DNA of 64,000 nt from Castellaniella sp040276065 (GTDB taxonomy: Bacteria; Pseudomonadota; Gammaproteobacteria; Burkholderiales; Burkholderiaceae_B). The stretch spans positions 124,001 to 188,000 of the forward strand of contig NZ_JBELOI010000008.1 in assembly GCF_040276065.1 (NCBI RefSeq). The letters are read 5' to 3'. Below, piece by piece: positions 24,638 to 32,552 of this stretch (position 1 is its first letter; each line of letters starts with the position of its first letter). The notes below the pieces were generated by a model that saw nothing but the letters and a program-made list of their open reading frames with translations, made no database searches and was not told where the DNA came from. The translations under genes and the position numbers were made by a program.

Positions 24638-25342
24638 ATGGGCCTGCACATCGAATCCATGCGCGTGGACCTGGCCGGGAACGTGGTGCTGCGCAATGTG
24701 AGCGTCAGCCTGCCAGAGGGCGAGACGGTGGCGGTCGTCGGGTGCAACGGCGCGGGCAAGACGACCTTGCTGCGAAGCATCATGGGGCTGGTGAAACCGA
24801 TCTCGGGCCGCATTGTGCTCGATGGCCGGGACATCAGCAAGGAGCCCCCGCATTTGCGGGCCGCCTTGGGGTTCGGCTATGCGCCTGAGGACAGGGTCAT
24901 TTTTCCTTCGCTGACCGTTGCCCAGAACATCGCCTTGCCTTGCGAGGTGCAGCACGTGCCCGGGCGCGACATCGCGCAGAGAGTGGGGATGGTGCTGGCG
25001 GCCATGCCGCAGCTCGAGCCCATGTTGCCGCGTTCGGGGGCGGCGCTCTCGGGCGGGCAGGGCAAGATGGTCGCTTTAGCCCGCGCCTTGATGGCCGGAA
25101 CCCGGTTCGTCCTCCTGGACGAACCATTCCAGGGGCTGGCACCGGTGTTGGCCAAGCAATACGGGGACGCGCTCAGGGCCTTGCGCCGGTCCCATCCACA
25201 TCTTTGTGTGGTGATCACCGAATCCAATGCATCTTTGCTGGACGGTGTACAGACCCGCACGCTGTTTATTGAACGGGGCTATGTGAGGGCCGATCGCGCG
25301 CGCGCCCCGCATGGCCATGGAGCATCGGGAGAAAACGAATGA
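24638..25342 (+). CDS. LivF-type ABC ATPase (HMG/mevalonate locus)
   Basis: A 234-residue second ATPase. Walker A is GCNGAGKTTL, the signature is ALSGGQGKMVALARAL and Walker B is FVLLDEPFQGLAP; the switch position reads VITESNASLL with Glu where most have His, so ATP turnover may depend on the partner subunit. The LivF-like GFGYAPEDRVIFPSLTVAQNI is clear. The start ATG at 24638 overlaps the LivG TGA region, and its end overlaps the CoA-transferase start by 4 bp. The C-terminal tail is Arg/His-rich. Confidence 0.88.
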   Translation: MGLHIESMRVDLAGNVVLRNVSVSLPEGETVAVVGCNGAGKTTLLRSIMGLVKPISGRIVLDGRDISKEPPHLRAALGFGYAPEDRVIFPSLTVAQNIALPCEVQHVPGRDIAQRVGMVLAAMPQLEPMLPRSGAALSGGQGKMVALARALMAGTRFVLLDEPFQGLAPVLAKQYGDALRALRRSHPHLCVVITESNASLLDGVQTRTLFIERGYVRADRARAPHGHGASGENE

Positions 25343-26571
25343 ATGCGACAGAGGCGGGGCTGCCCTTGGGCGACGGCCCTCTTAGAGGGCTGGTGGTCAT
25401 CGATGTCACGCGCGTGGTGGCGGGCCCCTATTGCACCATGATGTTGGCCGACCTCGGGGCGACGGTAATCAAGGTCGAGAATCCGGCGGAACCGGATTAT
25501 GTGCGAACATTCCCGCCTTTTGTGGAGGGTGAAAATGGCCGGGCCAGCGCGTTCTTCGCACAGTACAACCGGCACAAGCTCAGTGTCAGCCTCAACTTGA
25601 AAACCGGCGAAGGCCAGGCCTTGTTGCGCAAGCTGGTGGGCCAGGCCGACATGCTCGTCGAGAATTTCCGCCCGGGGACGATGGCGAAATTGGGACTGGA
25701 CTACGAGGCGTTGAAGGATGAGAACCCCGGCCTCGTCTATGTCTCGATCAGTGGATTCGGGCAGACAGGCCCCCATTCGCTACGCCCCGCTTACGACAAC
25801 AGCGCCCAGGCAACCGGTGGGTTGTGGTCCTTCAACGGGGAGAAAGGCCGGCCGCCCGTCCGGGTGGGCACGATCATCGGGGACCTATCGGCATCCTTTT
25901 ATGCGGCCATCGCGGCCCTGGCCGCTGTCATGCACGCCCGGCAGACGGGGGAAGGACAACTGGTCGATGTGGCGCAGCAGGATTCCGTGGTGACGTTGAC
26001 TGAGCATGCGGTGGTCAATTTCACCGTCGATCATGTCGTGGCGCAGCCTCTGGGAAATGATCACCCGTTCGTGCGCCCCTACGGCCAGTTCGCGTGCAAG
26101 GACGGTTTCGTGTTTTTCGGCGCCTATACGGATAAATTTTGGCGCGAGGCGTGCAGGATATTCGGCGAGCCCGATCTGATCGCGGATACCGAGATCGATA
26201 CCATGGAAAAACGATTCGACCCGCAAGTGTACGAGCACCACGTGGCGCCCGTCGTCAGGCGATGGTGCGCCGATCGCACCAAGGCCGAGTTGGAGGAAAT
26301 GGCCGGGGATCTCATCCCCCTCACGCCCATCAAGACCATGGCCGAGGTGGTGCAGGATCCGCATCTGGGCGTGCGCGAGATGTTTGTGCCGGTCGTCATG
26401 GATGGCGTCCCGGTGACGGTGTTCGGCAGCCCGATGAAGCTGTCGAAAACGCCGGTGCGGGCGGCGGGGATCGCCCCGGCGTTTGGCGAGCATAATGCCA
26501 CGGTGTTCGGTGGCTGGGCGGGCCTGAGCGCCGGTGATCTGGAGCGCTTGCGCGCACAGGGCGTGATCTGA
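25339..26571 (+). CDS. CaiB/BaiF (class III) CoA-transferase
   Basis: A 410-residue CoA-transferase. Family blocks are GLVVIDVTRVVAGPYCTMMLADLGATVIKVE, FFAQYNRHKLSVSLNLK, LVENFRPGTMAKLGL, SGFGQTGPHS and RVGTIIGDLSASFYAAIAAL, the last containing the catalytic Asp of GD. It would move CoA from a donor such as succinyl-CoA onto a carboxylic acid. Beside HMG-CoA reductase and a crotonase, plausible acceptors are free HMG, 3-methylglutaconate or a related branched acid; human SUGCT of this family can use HMG (established), but the substrate here is inference. Start overlaps livF by 4 bp; stop overlaps the crotonase start by 1 bp. Confidence 0.9.
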   Translation: MNATEAGLPLGDGPLRGLVVIDVTRVVAGPYCTMMLADLGATVIKVENPAEPDYVRTFPPFVEGENGRASAFFAQYNRHKLSVSLNLKTGEGQALLRKLVGQADMLVENFRPGTMAKLGLDYEALKDENPGLVYVSISGFGQTGPHSLRPAYDNSAQATGGLWSFNGEKGRPPVRVGTIIGDLSASFYAAIAALAAVMHARQTGEGQLVDVAQQDSVVTLTEHAVVNFTVDHVVAQPLGNDHPFVRPYGQFACKDGFVFFGAYTDKFWREACRIFGEPDLIADTEIDTMEKRFDPQVYEHHVAPVVRRWCADRTKAELEEMAGDLIPLTPIKTMAEVVQDPHLGVREMFVPVVMDGVPVTVFGSPMKLSKTPVRAAGIAPAFGEHNATVFGGWAGLSAGDLERLRAQGVI

Positions 26572-27317
26572 TGGCCATCGACTATGACGTGCGCGACCGA
26601 ATTGCGCACATCCGCTTCAACCGCCCCGAGAAACTCAATGCCTTGACGCTGGAGATGTACGACCAGCTCGCACAGGCCTTTGCGCGCGCCGGCGTGGATG
26701 ACGAGGTGCGCGTCGTGCTCCTGACGGGGGCGGGCAGCCGCGCGTTCTGCGTCGGGGCGGATCTGACGGAATCCATACCGGCATTGGCCGAGGGGCGGTT
26801 CGATATCTCGGAGTGGGATGGCGCGCACCTCAAGCAGCCGGGTTTCTACAAACCTGTGGTGGCGGCGGTCAACGGCTTGTGCATGGGGGGCGGCTTCGAG
26901 ATCATGCTGGCGGCCGATATCCGGGTGGCCGCGGACACTGCGGTTTTCGCGCTTCCCGAAGCATCCCTGGGCTTTGTGCCGGCGGGTGGCACGCTCGTGC
27001 GCCTGGTCCGCCAGATTCCCTATGCGTTTGCGATGGAGCTGATGATGACGGCAGAGCGCTTTCCCGCCAGCCGGCTGGCGGAAATGGGCGTGCTGAACCG
27101 GATCGTCCCCGCTGCCGAGCTGGCGCAGGTTGCGCTGGCATATGCCGAAAACATTGCCCGGAACGGAGCAGTCGCGCTGTCCGTGATCAAGGAGGCGGCC
27201 TCGACGCTGGGACATCTCCCCTTCGAGGCGGCATTCGCGCGCGAAGCGCAACTGGGCCAACGCGCATTCACGTGCGACGAAGCCAAGGCGGGCCTGCGGC
27301 GCTTTCTTGAGCGCTGA
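26571..27317 (+). CDS. Enoyl-CoA hydratase/isomerase family protein (crotonase)
   Basis: A 248-residue crotonase. The CoA-binding and oxyanion-hole segments are AFCVGADL and VNGLCMGGGFEIMLAADIRVA. Both hydratase glutamates appear present (GGGFE and FALPEASLGFVPAGG), so true hydratase activity is likely rather than a decarboxylase or hydrolase role. With HMG-CoA reductase in the same operon, 3-methylglutaconyl-CoA hydratase (interconverting HMG-CoA) is the leading guess. Starts at the overlap TGATGG with the CoA-transferase. Confidence 0.88.
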   Translation: MAIDYDVRDRIAHIRFNRPEKLNALTLEMYDQLAQAFARAGVDDEVRVVLLTGAGSRAFCVGADLTESIPALAEGRFDISEWDGAHLKQPGFYKPVVAAVNGLCMGGGFEIMLAADIRVAADTAVFALPEASLGFVPAGGTLVRLVRQIPYAFAMELMMTAERFPASRLAEMGVLNRIVPAAELAQVALAYAENIARNGAVALSVIKEAASTLGHLPFEAAFAREAQLGQRAFTCDEAKAGLRRFLER

Positions 27318-27389
27318 GCCCGGGGCCATCCCGGGGCCGGCAATTCGGCGGGCCGCGGCGGAAATTATTTTTCTATGTAAAGGAAATGC

Positions 27390-28676
27390 ATGACCATCCA
27401 TTCACGGCTTCCCAATTTTCGCAATCTCGCGCCCGCGCAGCGCCTGGCGCATGTGGCGCAGGCCTGTGGCTTGGACGAGGACGATGTGGCGTTACTCGAC
27501 AAGCCGGGCGCGCTGGAGCTGTCCCGCGCGGACGGCATGATCGAGAACGTCATTGCCACCTTTGAGTTGCCCATGGGGGTGGCGGGCAACTTCACCATCA
27601 ATGGCAAAGACGTGCTCGTGCCCATGGTGGTCGAGGAGCCTTCGATCGTTGCCGCGGCCTCGTTCATGGCCAAGCTGGCCCGGGACTGCGGCGGCTTCGA
27701 GACGTCCAGCACCGGTCCCCTCATGCGCGCGCAGGTACAAATCCTGGGGACTGCCGATCCCCACGGGGCCAGGCTGGCATTGCTCAAGCGCCGCGACGAG
27801 ATCCTTGCCCTGGCCAACAGCCGCGACAAAGTCCTCATCGACCTGGGAGGCGGCTGCCGCGATATCGAGGTTCATGTTTTTCCCGATACGCCCCGCGGCC
27901 CCATGGTGATCATGCATCTGATCGTGGATGTGCGCGACGCCATGGGCGCCAACACTGTCAACACCATGGCTGAGTCCGTCTCGCCCTTGGTGGAAAGATT
28001 GACGGGCGGGCAGGTGCGCCTGCGCATTCTCTCCAATCTGGCGGACCTTCGACTGGCGCGGGCTCGGGTGCGACTGACCCCCGAGGTCTTGGAAACTCCG
28101 GAATACAGCGGTTCCCGGATCATCGAAGGGGTGATCGACGCTTATACCTTTGCCGCCGTGGATCCCTATCGTGCCGCCACGCACAACAAGGGCATCATGA
28201 ACGGCATCGATCCGATTATCGTGGCGACTGGCAATGACTGGCGCGCCGTCGAGGCCGGGGCTCATGCCTGGGCCTGTCGCAAGGGACGCTATACGTCCTT
28301 GAGCACCTGGGAAAAGGACGCCGGCGGCGCGCTGGTGGGAACTCTCGAGATGCCGATGCCCGTGGGGCTGGTCGGCGGCGCCACCAAGACGCATCCCCTG
28401 GCTCGGACCGCGTTGAAGATCATGAGCGTGACTACGGCGCAGGAACTGGGCGAGGTGGCGGTTGCTGTCGGGTTGGCCCAGAACCTGGGCGCCTTGCGTG
28501 CTTTGGCCACGGAAGGCATCCAGCGCGGACACATGGCCCTGCATGCCCGCAATATCGCGATGGGGGCCGGCGCCGTGGGTGACGAGATCGATGCGCTGGC
28601 CCGGCAATTGGCCGCCGACCACGATGTGCGCACCGATCGCGCGGTGGAACTGTTGCGGGCGCTGCGCGCCAAGTGA
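27390..28676 (+). CDS. mvaA: Hydroxymethylglutaryl-CoA reductase, class II (degradative)
   Basis: A 428-residue class II HMG-CoA reductase, the type that in Pseudomonas mevalonii oxidises mevalonate with CoA and NAD+ to HMG-CoA. Near-consensus blocks are ENVIATFELPMGVAGNFTING, VVEEPSIVAAASFMAKLARDCGGF (catalytic Glu), DVRDAMGANTVNTMAE, RAATHNKGIMNGIDP (catalytic Lys), VATGNDWRAVEAGAH (catalytic Asp) and GIQRGHMALHARNIA (catalytic His). It lacks the membrane domain of class I enzymes. Last gene of the operon, 72 bp after the crotonase. In P. mevalonii the next gene is HMG-CoA lyase (mvaB); none is seen here. Confidence 0.96.
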   Translation: MTIHSRLPNFRNLAPAQRLAHVAQACGLDEDDVALLDKPGALELSRADGMIENVIATFELPMGVAGNFTINGKDVLVPMVVEEPSIVAAASFMAKLARDCGGFETSSTGPLMRAQVQILGTADPHGARLALLKRRDEILALANSRDKVLIDLGGGCRDIEVHVFPDTPRGPMVIMHLIVDVRDAMGANTVNTMAESVSPLVERLTGGQVRLRILSNLADLRLARARVRLTPEVLETPEYSGSRIIEGVIDAYTFAAVDPYRAATHNKGIMNGIDPIIVATGNDWRAVEAGAHAWACRKGRYTSLSTWEKDAGGALVGTLEMPMPVGLVGGATKTHPLARTALKIMSVTTAQELGEVAVAVGLAQNLGALRALATEGIQRGHMALHARNIAMGAGAVGDEIDALARQLAADHDVRTDRAVELLRALRAK

Positions 28677-28756
28677 CCGCGGTCCCGGCGCGTGGGGGCT
28701 CATGCTTCATGTGCCTCTCGGTCGGGGGCTCGGGCGGAATGCGCCTTCCTGAAACC

Positions 28757-29677
28757 TCACTCGATGTTTTGCGCCTGTTCGCGCATCTGCTCGATGAGGA
28801 GCTTGAGGTCGATCGCCGCCTGGGTGACTGATAGCGCCGCCGATTTGGAGCCCAGCGTGTTGGCCTCGCGGTTCATTTCCTGGAACAGGAAGTCCAGCCG
28901 CTTGCCGCGGCTGCCCTTGAGCGACGCCTGCGTCCCGGGGGCACCGGGGTCGCCCAGTATGTGCCGCAGCTCGGCCAGGTGCGAGCGCAGGCGGGCGATT
29001 TCCTCGGCCACGTCCACGCGCAGGCCGAACAGCCCGGCTTCTTGTGCGATCCGCGCCGAGAGCTCGGCGCCGCTGATCTGGGCAAAGCCCTCGGGACTGA
29101 CGGCCTCGAGCGCCTCGCGCAGGCGCTGGGCCACGCGGGCCTGTTGCCCCTCGACCAGGCCGGGCAGCTCGGCCTCGACCCGGTCCACGATGCCGCCCAC
29201 CTCGTGGGCCGTCTCCAGCATGGCCTGGGCGAGGCGCCCGCCTTCGCGCTCGCGCGCCGCCGTAAACTCGTCGAGCGCCTGCTCCATCGCGCGCTCGCAC
29301 AGGGGCATCCAGGCTTCGGGATCCAGCGCGCCGCGCTCGCCACCGCCCAGCAGCTCAGCCAGTGTCGGCGCGGGGACGTCGGGGATGATGGCGCGCGCGG
29401 CGCGCAGTTGTTCAGCCAAAGCGTGCAGGGTGCCGAGGTCGATGCCACGCGATACGGCGCCGGTGGCGGCCGCATAGGCGATGCGGATCTCGATCTTGCC
29501 GCGCTGCGTTCGCCGGTTCAGGATTTCGCGCAGGCGGGACTCGGCAAAGCGTAGATCCTCGGGCACGCGCAGGTTGACATCCAGGTAGCGGTTATTGACG
29601 CCGCGGATTTCGATGCTGATGGAGCCGGGCTCGGATTCCAGGCGCACCGCGCCGAAGGCCGTCATGCTGCGAATCAT
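28757..29677 (-). CDS. yicC: YicC family endoribonuclease
   Basis: A 306-residue YicC protein, a family with endoribonuclease activity in E. coli. It has the conserved start MIRSMTAFGAVR, the RGVNNRYLDVNLRVPEDLR block and the C-terminal GSKGKRLDFLFQEMNREANTLGSK-like region, ending in IEQMREQAQNIE as in most homologues. It is divergent from rph with 85 bp between starts, in which TACAAT boxes occur on both strands; a yicC-rph neighbourhood is common in proteobacteria. Convergent with the HMG-CoA reductase operon. Confidence 0.93.
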   Translation of the reverse strand: MIRSMTAFGAVRLESEPGSISIEIRGVNNRYLDVNLRVPEDLRFAESRLREILNRRTQRGKIEIRIAYAAATGAVSRGIDLGTLHALAEQLRAARAIIPDVPAPTLAELLGGGERGALDPEAWMPLCERAMEQALDEFTAAREREGGRLAQAMLETAHEVGGIVDRVEAELPGLVEGQQARVAQRLREALEAVSPEGFAQISGAELSARIAQEAGLFGLRVDVAEEIARLRSHLAELRHILGDPGAPGTQASLKGSRGKRLDFLFQEMNREANTLGSKSAALSVTQAAIDLKLLIEQMREQAQNIE

Positions 29678-29762
29678 GGCTTGTCCCGTGTTTATCTACA
29701 ATGTGGGCGTATTGTAATCTTGAACCTCGGCAATCCCTCTTGCCCACTGACGGAAACCTTTG

Positions 29763-30512
29763 ATGCCTGAACATTCATCACTCGACGCGCGCCCCTCCGG
29801 CCGCTCGCCCGACGAGCTGCGCGACGTGCGCCTCTTGACGGGATATACCCGCTACGCCGAAGGCTCGGTGCTGGCCTGCATGGGCGACACTCAAGTCCTG
29901 TGCAATGCCAGCATCCTCGACAAGGTGCCGCCCTTTCTCAGGGGCGAGGGGCGCGGCTGGGTGACGGCGGAATACGGGATGTTGCCGCGGGCCACGCATA
30001 CGCGCGGCGATCGCGAGGCGGCGCGCGGCAAGCAAAGCGGCCGTACCCAGGAAATCCAGCGTCTGATCGGCCGCAGCCTGCGCGCCGTTTTCGACCTGCA
30101 TGCCTTGGGCGAGCGCACCATCCATCTGGACTGCGACGTCCTGCAGGCCGATGGCGGTACGCGCTGCGCCAGTATTACCGGCGCCTGGGTGGCCGCGGCA
30201 CTGGCGGTGCGCCGCCTGCGGCAACAGGGCGCGCTGGCCGGCGACCCCTTGATCGGGCAGGTGGCCGCCGTGTCGGTCGGTATCGTCGGCGGGCGTCCGG
30301 TGCTGGATCTGGATTACCCCGAGGACTCGGCCTGCGACACCGACATGAACGTCGTCATGACCGGAGCCGGGCAATACGTCGAGGTGCAAGGCACGGCCGA
30401 GGGCGGCAGCTTCCAGCGCACGGCGCTCGACGCGCTGCTGGATCTGGCGGGCGCGGGGATTTCACGTCTGCTCGCCTTGCAGGCCCGCGCGCTCGAGGAG
30501 GCCGAGGCATGA
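29763..30512 (+). CDS. rph: Ribonuclease PH
   Basis: Phosphate-dependent 3'-5' exoribonuclease that trims tRNA precursors, active as a hexamer. The 249-residue protein shows RYAEGSVLACMGDTQVLCNAS, GWVTAEYGMLPRATHTR (phosphate-binding region), GRTQEIQRLIGRSLRAVFD and LDLDYPEDSACDTDMNVVMTG, all typical. The ATG at 29763 follows an in-frame TTG by one codon. Its stop overlaps the rdgB start (ATGATG), the start of an rph-rdgB-hemW operon. Confidence 0.97.
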   Translation: MPEHSSLDARPSGRSPDELRDVRLLTGYTRYAEGSVLACMGDTQVLCNASILDKVPPFLRGEGRGWVTAEYGMLPRATHTRGDREAARGKQSGRTQEIQRLIGRSLRAVFDLHALGERTIHLDCDVLQADGGTRCASITGAWVAAALAVRRLRQQGALAGDPLIGQVAAVSVGIVGGRPVLDLDYPEDSACDTDMNVVMTGAGQYVEVQGTAEGGSFQRTALDALLDLAGAGISRLLALQARALEEAEA

Positions 30513-31132
30513 TGCGCGTCGTGCTGGCCTCGAACAATCCTGGCAAACTCAGGGAATTTTCCGCCATCCTTGGCGTGGCGGGCCTCGAGATGGTGCCCCA
30601 GGGCGACCTGGGGGTGTCTGAGGCAGAAGAACCCTACGGCACGTTCATCGAGAATGCGCTCGCCAAGGCGCGCCATGCCAGCCGGGCAACTGGCCTGCCG
30701 GCGCTGGCCGACGATTCCGGGCTGTGCGTGCACGCGCTGAGAGGCGCCCCCGGTGTCCATTCGGCGCGCTACGCGAGCCTGCGGGGCGGCCCGCGCAGCG
30801 ACGAGGCCAATAATGCCCGGCTCATGGCCGAGATGGCTGGCCGCGACGATCGCCGCGGCTCTTATGTGGCGGTGCTGGCCTTCCTACGCACGGCCGAGGA
30901 TCCGCGTCCGATCGTGGCCGAGGGCGTCTGGGACGGCGAGGTGTTGGATCAGCCGCGCGGCGCCAATGGTTTTGGCTATGACCCGTATTTTTATCTGCCA
31001 GACTTGGGCATGACGGCGGCCGAGCTGTCGCCGGCCCGTAAAAACATCCTCAGCCACCGCGCCCGCGCCCTGCAAAGCCTGCTTCGGAGCCTGCAGGGCG
31101 CGTCGGCCGAAACAGTCGACCCGAACCCTTGA
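30509..31132 (+). CDS. rdgB: Non-canonical purine NTP pyrophosphatase (RdgB/HAM1)
   Basis: A 207-residue house-cleaning enzyme that hydrolyses dITP, ITP and XTP to monophosphates. Motifs are VLASNNPGKLREF (substrate pocket), ADDSGLCVHALRGAPGVHSARYA and GANGFGYDPYF. Starts may be ATG 30509 or 30512, which are adjacent; both overlap the rph stop. Its TGA stop overlaps the TTG start of hemW. Confidence 0.96.
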   Translation: MMRVVLASNNPGKLREFSAILGVAGLEMVPQGDLGVSEAEEPYGTFIENALAKARHASRATGLPALADDSGLCVHALRGAPGVHSARYASLRGGPRSDEANNARLMAEMAGRDDRRGSYVAVLAFLRTAEDPRPIVAEGVWDGEVLDQPRGANGFGYDPYFYLPDLGMTAAELSPARKNILSHRARALQSLLRSLQGASAETVDPNP

Positions 31133-32349
31133 AGAAACTCGTCCCAGTCCCGATGCCCGAGCGCGATGACGCCCGCCCGGGCGTGCGCGGCAAGCCCGCG
31201 CTCGTCGCCTTGCCGCCGCTGTCCCTGTACGTGCATGTGCCGTGGTGTGTGCGCAAGTGCCCGTATTGCGACTTCAACTCGCATGAGCGCGCCGGAGGGC
31301 CGCCCGAAGAGGATTATCTTGCTGCCTTGCAGGCGGACCTCGAACAGGCCGTCCCATCGGTCTGGGGCCGCACTGTTTCCACGGTCTTTATCGGCGGGGG
31401 GACGCCCAGCCTGTTGTCCGCTGGCGCGGTGGACCGCATGATGGCCCTGTTTCGCGCCTGTCTGAACCTGGAGCCTGATGCGGAGGTGACTCTCGAGGCC
31501 AACCCGGGGACCGCCGAGGCGGACCGTTTCGAAGGCTATGCCCGGGCCGGCGTGAACCGCCTCTCGCTGGGGGTCCAGAGCTTTGACGACCGGGCGCTCG
31601 AGGCCCTGGGCCGTATCCATGACGGCGCCCAGGCGCGGCGCGCGATCGAGATGGCCCTGCGCGCGGTCGAACGGGTGAACCTCGACCTGATGTATGCGCT
31701 GCCTGGACAGACCCTCGCGGCGTGCGAGCGCGACCTGCGCGAGGCCATGTCCTACCGCACAGGCCACTTGTCGCTCTATCACCTGACGATGGAGCCGAAC
31801 ACCGTCTTTGCGAAATATCCCCCCAAGGTGCCCGACGACGACGCGAGCGCCGCGATGCAGGACCGCATCGTCGAGCGGATGGGGGAGGGCGGCTGGGAAC
31901 GCTACGAGGTCTCGGCCTATGCCCGTCCCGGGCAGGCTTGTCGGCACAATCTGAACTACTGGCGCTTCGGGGACTACCTGGGCATCGGCCCGGGCGCGCA
32001 TTCCAAACTGTCGTTCCAGGATCGCATCCTGCGCCAGGCCCGCGCGCGCATGCCTGATTCCTGGATGCGTCAGGCCCTGGCATACGACGGCAGCCACGTC
32101 GCCGAGGAGCGGGTACTCAGGGCGGGCGATCTGGGCTTCGAATTCATGCTCAATGCCCTGCGCCTCAAGGATGGCGTCGAGGGCGGCCTGTTCATCGAGC
32201 GCACCGGACTGTCCCTGCTGTCGATCCTGCCGGCGATGCGCCGAGCCGCCGAACGCGGCCTGCTCGAACCGGGCCTGGAGAGGATCCGCGCCACGCCGCT
32301 GGGCTGGCGCTTTCTGAACGACCTCCAAATGGAATTCCTGGCGGAGTAA
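31129..32349 (+). CDS. hemW: Radical SAM haem chaperone HemW
   Basis: A 406-residue radical SAM protein of the HemN-like group now regarded as a haem chaperone rather than a coproporphyrinogen dehydrogenase. The [4Fe-4S] motif is CVRKCPYCDF (HemW-type spacing), followed by TVFIGGGTPSLL, LEANPGT, RLSLGVQSF and GIGPGAHS. The TTG start at 31129 overlaps the rdgB stop; an ATG at 31153 is an alternative that would leave the SAM domain intact. Third gene of rph-rdgB-hemW. Confidence 0.93.
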   Translation: MKKLVPVPMPERDDARPGVRGKPALVALPPLSLYVHVPWCVRKCPYCDFNSHERAGGPPEEDYLAALQADLEQAVPSVWGRTVSTVFIGGGTPSLLSAGAVDRMMALFRACLNLEPDAEVTLEANPGTAEADRFEGYARAGVNRLSLGVQSFDDRALEALGRIHDGAQARRAIEMALRAVERVNLDLMYALPGQTLAACERDLREAMSYRTGHLSLYHLTMEPNTVFAKYPPKVPDDDASAAMQDRIVERMGEGGWERYEVSAYARPGQACRHNLNYWRFGDYLGIGPGAHSKLSFQDRILRQARARMPDSWMRQALAYDGSHVAEERVLRAGDLGFEFMLNALRLKDGVEGGLFIERTGLSLLSILPAMRRAAERGLLEPGLERIRATPLGWRFLNDLQMEFLAE

Positions 32350-32367
32350 GCCGTTTTTCGTCTCGAA

Positions 32368-32417
32368 TGCACCAAAAGGGGGCGCCCGCGCTTTATAATT
32401 TGCACTCTTGTGGTGCG
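32368..32417 (+). promoter_or_regulatory. Tandem NtrC binding sites upstream of glnA
   Basis: Two sites of the TGCACY-N5-RGTGCA type: TGCACC-N5-GGGGCG (32368-32384, weaker right half) and TGCACT-N5-GGTGCG (32401-32417, strong). Their centres are 33 bp apart, about three helical turns, and the second lies about 70 bp upstream of the -24 element. A TATAAT at 32394-32399 between them may be the -10 box of a second, sigma-70 promoter that NtrC would repress, as at E. coli glnA. Confidence 0.8.
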
Positions 32418-32476
32418 AGATGCTCACAGACTCCCCATCGTCGCGTGCCCACCTTGTCCCTGGCGCGCCCAAAGGG

Positions 32477-32493
32477 TTGGCACGTTTGTTGCT
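32477..32493 (+). promoter_or_regulatory. Sigma-54 promoter of glnA
   Basis: TTGGCACG with GG at 32479-32480 and TTGC with GC at 32491-32492 give the exact GG-N10-GC spacing of a -24/-12 promoter. Transcription would start near 32504, about 50 bases before the glnA ATG. The NtrC protein encoded two genes downstream is the expected activator. Confidence 0.9.
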
Positions 32494-32552
32494 CTACAAC
32501 CCGTAAGCCATCGGCTTTTCCCTCAATTCATCAGTGTTAGACAGGAGCTCTC

